A stretch of DNA of 64,000 nt from Pelodiscus sinensis. Lineage: Eukaryota; Chordata; Testudines; Trionychidae. The notes below the pieces were generated by a model. The model made no database searches. It was not told the DNA's origin and worked only from the letters and a program-made list of their open reading frames with translations. The stretch is from contig NC_134722.1 of NCBI RefSeq assembly GCF_049634645.1, positions 19,393,001 through 19,457,000 of the forward strand, read 5' to 3'. Both the position numbers and the translations under genes were made by a program. Positions 39,209 to 49,100 of the stretch are shown one piece after another. The first letter of the stretch is position 1. Each line of letters opens with the position of its first letter.

Positions 39209-42200
39209 CAACTGATCTTCATTAAAGAAAAAGGATGCCTCATTTGTTTACTGACATATGAATTCCGTTTTTACATTAGATGTGTTCATGGTTAAAGTCC
39301 TGTGTACAGTAGTTTGGCTGGACGTACTCACATGCAACATAGCACTTAACTTGACTTCTTCAATAAGTTGATGGAGACCTTGCTCTGCAGGCCCTCCTGG
39401 ACCTTGAGCCTGGTCTAAACAAGGACTTTATTTTGAAATAACCCCCGAATTTCTAAGCGGAGTGTCCACACTACTAAGCCCATTATTTCAAAATAATGGG
39501 CTGCTTAATTCAAAATCTGTATTGCTGATTTTCCTAATTCCAAAATAGTTATTTCAAAATAACTGTAGTGTGGATACTCTGGTGCCGCTATTTCAAAATA
39601 GCTACTCCCCAGAGTAATTCAAACTAATGACTTCCCAGTGCTTCCTGGGACTCAGTCTGAGGTAACACGTCCACACTAACAGAGCCTGCCTCAGACTAAT
39701 CTCGAGGCTTCCCCATAGTGTGGACACATTCATTCGGTTTTGTTAAATCGGGAGTTAAGTCAAATGTACTAATTTTGAAATACCGTATTTTCCGGCGTAT
39801 AAGGCGACTGGGCGTATAAGACGACCCCCTAATTTTGTAGTTAAAAGACAGGGTTTCGTCTTATACCCCACCGCCCCTCCGCCTCCTTTGCTCCCGGTGT
39901 CCCTGGTCTGCTGGAGACGGTCCCCAGCAGACCAGAGGCACCGGGAGCAAAGCCGCAGCAGCCGCGGGGTCCCGCGCCTCTGAGGCTTTGCCAGAGCAAA
40001 GCCTCAGAAGCGCGGCACCCCGCCGCCGCTTCGGCTTTGCTCCCGGTGCCTCTGGTCTGCTGGGGACCGTCTCCAGCAGACCAGGGACACCGGGAGCAAA
40101 GCCTCTGAGGACGCCCTGGCAGCGGGACAGCCCCGACGCGCCTGGGCTGCCCCGCCACCGGAGCCCTTCCGCGGCTTTGCAAAGCCGCATACCGGCGTAT
40201 AAGATGACCCCCGATTTTGGGGGGATGTTTTTTAACATCAAAAGTAGTCTTATACGCCAGAAAATACGGTAGTTTCCTAGTGTAGACACGGCCTTGGAGA
40301 GCTAGTGTTACTTGTTAATGTGCTTGATCTGTCAATGTCCTCTGTGTCCAGCCTCACCTCAGATTATTCCAATGCTAATTAGAAATATGGGGCAGTGCCT
40401 GAGTCTGATTATATCCAGAATTAAGATGTACTTTATTGTTTATGTGCATGTTCACCCTTTACTCTTACTCCCAAATACCTGACCATTTGGTTTCTGCATT
40501 TGTTTCCTGATTCATTCATTATACAATAAATATAGGTATTAGATGTACATATTTAAACTAGAGACATTACTTCCAGCAGTACACCATGAATACTTTTTTC
40601 CAGCTGCATTATCCCTATAAATAATAGGATAGTACTGCTTAGTCAGCATTTGTGAATTTGTAATAATCAAAGTATTCAAAAATTTGAAGTATTGCATGGA
40701 GATATACAAAACATCTAAAATACTCCATCTAGATGTCAGATTTCTAATCACAGCCTTAGAAGCAATAGCCAAAATGTTGGAGAAGACAACAGCAGTACAT
40801 ACAGTGACCTCTAACAGGAGGTTGTTGTGCAGTAACATAAGATAGAATACCTGTTCCTTTTTTGTTTGTTTGTTTTTAAGGAGTGATTTCTACAGCCACA
40901 GCTGATTTAGACAGAGAGACTCAGTCTACCTATGAAATTGTTGTTCAAGCAAAAGATTCTCCAGGGTTTCACGGAGGAGATTCAAGCACTGCGACAGTCA
41001 CCATTACTTTGACCGATGTCAATGACAACTTCCCAACATTTCAACAACGTGAGTTGAGTGTGTGATTTTTTTGTTTGTTTGAAAGGCATGAAAAATTAGG
41101 ATTAAAACAAAATGGTTTCATCAGAATTTATCCAATCAAGATTTATTGCTTTATAACAATTGATAAAATCTCTTGAGCTGAATAGAACTTCATCCCTTCC
41201 CCAGTCCCTCATTCCCTCCAGCACGGTATGCAGTCGGGCCAAAAGCCTTGCCAGGCTCCTGGGCAAGATGGGGAGGCTGCTCTTCACCCCCAGAATGGGT
41301 AGGGCCTCATCAGAAGGGGCAGGGCTGAGGCTAGGCAGACCGTAGCACCACCAGGAGAGCATCACATCTCCTCCAGGCAGCTCCAGCCACCACTGCTGCT
41401 GCAGGAATGGTGGCAGCAGCTAGAAGCTCCAGGCCCATTTGTATCACCCTCTTTGCCTCCCTTCCCCCGTGCGGAGGCCTGACTATATACATAAAGTTTA
41501 ATTAACGTCCTTGAATTTTGCAGTGAAAATGTGATGCACATCTAGGGGAGAATAAATCCATTCAATAGCATCTCATTCATTCTATACCTCATCTTGACAT
41601 TTTTGAGCATCGGTGCCATTTTTAAATTTTAAAACTTACTTTGTCTGCTAGAACAAGTCATATCAGTATTCACTGTGAAATTATGTTCTTGTTAACTACA
41701 CAAATTAAGATGAACAATTCATTCACAGAATTCTCACTTACGCATGTGGGGGGGACTGCATTTGTTTTTTAAACAGAATCGTTCCACTTTAAAGTCCCTG
41801 AAAATGTTCGAGTAGGAAGTGAAGTCGGCAGATTGGAAGTAGAAGACATTGATGAGCCACAAAACAGGAACACAAAGTACCGTTTTGTCAGAGAACATTA
41901 TGGAGACACCTTTGAAATTATACCAAATGCAGTCACTAATGAAGGAATAATTAAGCCAAAGAAGGTACAATTCCTAGTAACAAAGAAAGATGTGTTTGTC
42001 ATGTTGACAATTAATATCAAGTCTAGCTATATTCTAAAAACGGTATGGAAAAAACATGTTTTTGTTTCAAGGTAACAGATATATATTAAGTGAATCTTCA
42101 GTCAAGGTCCAAATGAAATGAAAAAGTCAATCTTCCAGTTAATCACTTCACCTCTCCCTTCTTTAAAGTTTAACTGTCTTTGCCTTCCCTGAGCCTCTCC

Positions 42201-43116
42201 GGCCTTTCCCATTCCTCCCCCTGCAAACAGATACTGTAGGGGCTGCAGGAGCCTGGACCTACCCCAAGACCCTACCTGCCTTCAAGTACCCAAAACTGCT
42301 TCACTAAACAATAATCATGATATTCATTAAATGATAATTTGGTTTACTTTTATTTGCGTCCTGGTTACAGCCAGGGGTGTGGAGTTTGGGGGTGTGGAGT
42401 TTGGGGAAAACTCCTCCCCAGTACCCCAGGCTCATGGCCTAGGGCAACACCCCTGCCACAAGCCCCTGCACACCTCTCCCAAACCCTGCCCTTGCTGCAC
42501 CACCTTGCCCTCTTCCCTGAGCAATTGGGGATGGTTGGTGTTTTTCTTAAGTTCCCAGCACTAGCATAATGCAATTGCAGGAGAAGCTCAGATTTCATTA
42601 AAAACAGGTTTCTAGCATTAATTGTTGAAGAGAAAAACAAGGAAATATGAAACCTAAAAACAAAATAAGACAAAGAAATACTCAGTGAATTTACTTATCA
42701 AAATCTTATGATTCTGTTGACTTGTGCAGTTTTTAAGTGTGTAGGACAGAACACCAATGCAGAGATTATGAGCATCTCAACATTCACTGGTGTTTGGAAA
42801 TGTTGCTTTATTTTCTTGCATCCTGGGCAGGCTGTGAAATCTCTCCCCAGTGGTAAGGTCAGATCCAAGCTTTCGGTTCAGGCCCATGTCTAATCACTTA
42901 AACTATCAGTATAGTTCTCAATTGTCCTTCCAGACTGAACCGGCTTTTCAGTAGGAATCATGAATATATACATTTTAGTGCCTTCGTGAATTCAAACAGC
43001 AAGGCATGAGATGAAATTTACAGCACTGCTACTGCCCTAAATATGCGGCTTTTTTTAAAAAGCAAGCAAGCAAACAAAGCACTTGATAGTATGATAATAG
43101 TATACAGAAAAGAAAT

Positions 43117-43154
<38 letters not shown>

Positions 43155-46100
43155 TACCAGATTCTTTTTTCATTGTAGATATTAAATTGGACGTGTTGGT
43201 TTCAAGACATTTCTTACTACTGGTTGAAGTATCTAAAATCCAGTATTCTCTGATCTGGCAACATCCTTGCTCCAGCAGGGCCACGGGTATTGCTGGACCA
43301 GGGAGCCCAGCTAGGAGTGGGAGAGGCCAGGGTCAGAAGCACAGCCCTGACCAGGTACAATAGGACCAGACGCCAGGAGCACAGCCCTGGCAGGAGCTGG
43401 TGTCAGCAAGGTTGGCACAATTGGGAGCACAGCCCCAGCCAGGGCTGGGAGCAGAGCCCTGTGGCAGACACCCAGGAACAGGGATGATGGCAGGAGAGGA
43501 GCCTTGACCAACCTGGTCTGGGAAACTCCCTGGTTTAGGATCACTCAGGGAGGGATATCATGGCCAGACTCTGGTAGGCAGAACACCAACCGACCTTGGG
43601 AATGTTTCTATTGGCTGGCTTGCTGCTGGTTGTAATTGTCAGTTAAGTGTCTCGGCTCTCAAACAAAATGCCGATATAGCATTTCTATTACTCACTAAAA
43701 ATGTTTCTCTTTTTCAATTAGCCATTGGACTATGAAAACATAAAAGAGTACAAGTTTAACGTTGAAGCAACTGATCCAACGATAAATATGCGTTTCTTCA
43801 AGCCTCGTGGGCCAAAGAGCATTGCAGCAGTTACCATTGAAGTTCTTGATGTTGATGAGCCCCCCGTCTTTTCTAAGCCATCATATGTTTATACGATAAA
43901 AGAAAACCTCTCCCCAAAAAACCCACTTGGCACTGTTTTGGCAATAGATCCCGATGCAGCAAAACGGAAAATTAGGTAAATGAAGCTGGACACGGCACCA
44001 GCTCTGGCAAATGACATTGTTAAATTCTGAATAGTTTGAAGACATAAGGAAGTTTTCAGAACTGCATAAGCAAAAATGCATCATCTGCACATGTAGTCAC
44101 AGCTCTACCTCACTCAAGCACAACACCGTGCCTACACAAGTTGCATCTCTGGGCGTTTGCACATGCAGTTGCCACATATGGTCACTATGACAGCAAATGC
44201 ACATTATGCCTACACAGATTAGCAGATAAGTGAAAATGCACTGTTGTGTGTGTCTGTCTTTATGCTTTTGTACAATTATTGATGCAATTAGTGCCTTGGC
44301 ATGCATAGGCTAAAACAAAGTGAACTAATTCAAAATCAGCAAAGGAGTAACTGCAATAACTTTATATAAGTGCAAATGGGGGGAAATTTTCTAGCTGACA
44401 TGAAATAAATTGGGCTACTTACTCTATTCTGAGACAGGTAATTTTTGGAGAAAATTCCATCTGATGGGAAGTCTAGAATAGAAGAAAATATTTCTCTGCC
44501 ACATATTTGAAGCAATTTAAAATGTTAGTCCTGAAGGAAAGAGGTTAGTGGGCAGAATGCAGGTGAGGCCATCAAAGCCCATGGCAAATGCAAATTGTCA
44601 GATATGAAGTATGAACAACTTTCAGACCTTTTCCTATGAATGACTGAAATGGCTCCCGCACTGAGAAGGCAGGATAAGGGATGCCCTGAAGGCAGGGAGG
44701 TGGAGTGGGTTCTGTAGTGGCTTAGAGGATAGGGCATTTGCCTGGGGAGGGCAGGGTTGGCAGCTCCGCCCTGCCGCCTCCACCCACCCAGGATGCAGCC
44801 AGACAGCCACCACAGGCTGCTAGGCACAGATCTAGCTCTAGCAGGATAAGGTGCCCTCTGAAGGCAGGGAGGTGGGGTGGGCTCTGGAGTCCGTGTCTGG
44901 TTGTGTTGAGGATTGTGCTTTTTAAACAAAACACAGATATACCCTCCGAAGATCCAGCCCTAGTGGGGACTATGTCAAAGTATCCAATAATGGAAATATC
45001 TTCATCTCAAAGCCCCTGGACAGAGAAACCAGCGCCTGGCATAATTTAACTGTGGCAGCCCAAGAAATCATTGCAGACAGTAAGTGTTAATAAAAACCTG
45101 TTTCACTGGGGGGAGGGCGGAATTTAGTACATGTTTTCTGGAAGATTGTAGCATAAAAGAGAAAAAAAGTTTAAAAACCCCTACCCTGACAACATCTGAC
45201 ACAAGCAATAACTTTATATAAGTGCAAATGGGGGAAAATTTTCTAGCTGACATGAAATAAATGCCCTTGATATTATTCTATTCTGAGACAGGTGCTCTTT
45301 TTGCAACAGTGGGGCTGTTGGGGGAGAGGCTGGTCCAGGGCTGGGGGGCCGGTAGCAGCGAGGCCAGATACATGACCTCCGTTGGTCTGGCAAAATCCCT
45401 CATCTGGAACCAGTCAGGTCCTAAAAATGCTGGACCAGGGAGGTCCAACCTGTACTTAGCCTTCAGTACAAACCCAAAGAATCCCTTGAAACCACTAACC
45501 TTTGTGCCCTAATCTCTAATATAAGTCTTAGAAAAAGCATCTTGCCTAATTATACTCCCACGGTACAAAATTCTCCTCATGTTCTTATGTATAGCCACTG
45601 TAACTACTTCCTAGGCCAAACCTTTTAACAGCTCAGAGTCCTGCCATAAGAGCCAAGGAGCAAGAGAAAAGGAGGGATAGCTAAAGCTTGTTACACTTTG
45701 ACAGTCTTCAGCTGACATACAGTCATTTTATGGTATAGGCAGTTGGCATAGTTAGAGCAACCCCAATGTTGCTAGAACCTACACTGAGTCGAGCACAATG
45801 AATCAAAGAAATATAACCAGATCCCCTTATCCACTCCCTATCTAACAAATCTCTATACAGGAAGGAACTGGGCCTTAATTTACATCTTATAACTAAAGTA
45901 GGCTGAGCGTTAATTCATCCCAGTGTGATACATTGCACTGTTCATGCTCATTATGAAGAAGTTTCATGAATTATGCAAACAATAGGACAAGACTTCTGGA
46001 TGGAGCTCAGCCTGTAGACATCTGAGTGAAAAGTCATCTATTATTTTATGTTTTATCATTTCAGATAAACTGTCTGATGTAGAATCACATACACAGGTTT

Positions 46101-49100
46101 ATATCCAAGTTCTCGATCAAAATGATAACCCTCCAGAACTTGCTTATCCTTATGAGCCCAAAGTGTGTGAAAATGCTGCACCAGGAAAGGTAAGTAATAC
46201 ATAAGAGGATTGTTTACATTTATATTTAACCATATGCCTTCAACCCCAAGTTAAAACACTTTTTTGGTAAGAGCTATTATCCCATTTGCTCATTGTAAAT
46301 ACTGATCTGCATGTGTTTCCAGTGAGTGCACTGACTTCCGAGCTATCAGCATTCAGCACTTTTCTGCTTGGGTCTTTTTGCTACACTATATCTCTGTCAC
46401 TTGACACATGCACGTTGCATGGCTATCCTTCAGCCTCCCTCCCTCCACTGAAGGTTGGCGTTATACATGCACTTTAGTCATTACACTACAGTTCAGTTAA
46501 CTCTACATGGTGGCAGTTATCACCAGCAATTCATTTTCATCTACCTAATATTTTCATGCATGCAAAACCTGAGCTATGTAAAATAGGTAGGAGAAAACAT
46601 GAGTAAATATTAAGATTGCAAATTTCATCAGTGCCCAATTTGTGTGCACAGAATTGGCATTTTTAGGTGTCATATGTCCCTCAGATTCAGATGCAGCCTA
46701 ACATGTATGTTTTTTTTTATTGATATTTGTTAATGTACAGTCTTTGATCTGGATTCTGTCATATGATGGGAGCTGTGTACGCACACCCATGAGTAGTATT
46801 TGACCTTTAACTTTATTTTGAAGTACTTTTGGTATATCATTTATAGTTGATGTCATATATATTATTCATCTGCCATACATGCAGTAACTGTATTGTGTGT
46901 TTTAGGTATTGGGGGAGATTTTTCAAAAGCAACCAAGGGATCAGTGGTCTTAGGCATTCATTGGTATTAGTGTTCCTAAATCCATTAGGCACATTTGAAA
47001 AATGCCACCTAAGCTATTTAAATGAATATTAGTTTATTCTCTTTATGTTTAATTACAAACTAGCCATAAAAGAGCCACACAGAGGAGTAGGACAGAGAGT
47101 CCCTTTCCTCTTTGTGTGGCAGGATTCAAGCTACCTAGCTCTTAGCACCTGCTACTGAGGAATAGAGAGGCTGTGCACCAGCTGTTCTACATAGAGAGCA
47201 AGTAGTCAGGGAATAGATACACCCATCTTTCTTGACCCTCCTTCCGCTCCAGCCAGTGGATCTGACGTAACATGCAGTGGGGTAAGGAAGCAGCCCTTTG
47301 AAGAGGGTGATAAGCAAATTACTCCTATTGTACCTGCAAGGAAGCCAACAGCATGCACAGGTCCCTGGGCAAGGTGTGGGGGGAAACTGGCTCCACACTC
47401 CCTGAATGGGCGACACCTAAGGCAGAAGGGGTGAAGTTGGAGCAACCAGCTCTCCATGCCACATAGAATGTAAAGTTCCCTTTCCCCCCAACTCAGACCC
47501 ACACAAAGTGCCCAGTGCAGTGCTCCAGGAATGATTTAAAAGGACCTGGGATCCAGCCGCAGCTATTGCCACAGTAGCATCAGCGGCAGCCAGAAGCCCT
47601 GGGACTCTGAATCGCCAGGCCTAGGTGTAACTACCCCTTTTACTCCGCCCATTGGCGGGCCTGGCACCTTGAAGACCCCAGGAGACATGGCACCTCTCTA
47701 GGGACTCCCTCTGGAGGGATGCAGCGTCACACGACCTCTTTCTGCAAAGGGTCCATGAAAGGCCCAGCTCAAAGCTATTATATTACACAATGCACGTTTT
47801 TACCACTGTGTGCCGTGCATACCTGAAATTGATGAATTTTTGAATCTTTATAGGTAATAATCACGATTTCAGCTACTGACAAGGACGAAATGTTACCTGG
47901 TGTTCACTTCAACTATTCCCTGGCCACAGAAGACAGCAACTTCACATTGGTGGATAATCACGGTAGCGTATCCGCTCAGTGGACTACAGCAGATAGCAAA
48001 AGAGAGTCACTAGGAAACGTGAGGTGAAAGCTACAGAGATAACCTGTGATGGGCCCAAGTGGGATATTGTTATTTATAAACAGGTTAAGGTTTTCTTAGC
48101 AGATAAAGTGGCATTGTTCATGCCTACCCATCTATTTGCGGGGTTCCTTAAAGGCTCCGTTAGCCTGAGAGGATTGTGCCAGATGACTGATCATCTATAA
48201 AGAAAGTCAGAGGTTGAGATTATCACTTAATTAGATGTCATTACTTTTTCCAGATAACACAGTTAATGTCACTGTCAAATATGGACAGTTTAATCGTGAG
48301 CTGGTGAAAATCCATTACTTGCCTATCATCATCTCGGACAATGGTACGCCTGAACTGAACAGCACAAACATACTTTCCATCAGTGTCTGCAAGTGTGATA
48401 GCAATGGAGAATTCACTTTTTGCGAAGAGGCAGCTAAGCAAGTTGGAGTTAGCATTCAGGCGCTGGTGGCAATTTTTATCTGTATCTTCACAATCCTTGG
48501 TAAATATTTCATATTTCAAGCATTCTCTGCCCTTGATATGCTCTTGGTAATTGAGGTGTACCTGAAGCTTTGTGCTTATCCACAATCAAGAAGAGAACAT
48601 TTTAAAGAGAGTCTGTCACATTCAGTCAATTCTTGCTTTTGTTTTGTATTTGACCTATTAAAATAGTTGTCTTATTGTAACTGAAGAGCAATAGGAATTT
48701 CACCAAGTATTTAATATTAATGAGCACCATTGGCATACTGTAACTGCACATGATGAGATCTGAGCCAAAGAAAATAACAGGGTCCCTCTAACTCAACAGG
48801 CTGAATTCATATGGGCACAACATATAACAATGCAGTAAGACACCAATATTGCATAATACATTAATGGTGCAACTGTGAGCTGCTGTGCTTGATGTATTGA
48901 ATCTTGTGTGACTAGAAAGCAGGTATCCACAATTGTGAGTTGGGTGGCGTAAGAATGCATGTTTGGGGGGGAGGGATAGCTCAGTGGTTTGAGCATTAGC
49001 CTCCTAAACCCAGGGTTATGAGTTCAATCCTTGAGGAGGCCATTTAGGGATCTAGGGCACAAATCTGTCAGGAATGGTACTTGGTCCTGCTGTGGAGGCA

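Larger units (their letters stand above)
44353..45292. repeat. Direct duplication bracketing CDH5 exon 8
   Basis: Copies at 44353-44439 and 45205-45292 share about 56 nearly identical bases (CAATAACTTTATATAAGTGC and onward) and a second block CTATTCTGAGACAGGT. Between them lie exon 8 (44937-45079) and a further local repeat pair. Confidence 0.85.

Noticed and set aside
39841..40289. Overlapping 94- to 142-codon frames in a GC-rich block
   Set aside because: They lie within the nested MITE; frames are open on both strands from GC content and palindromes.
48966..49040. tRNA gene
   Set aside because: The A and B boxes are present, but the stems do not close and a CR1-like tail follows, so it is a SINE.
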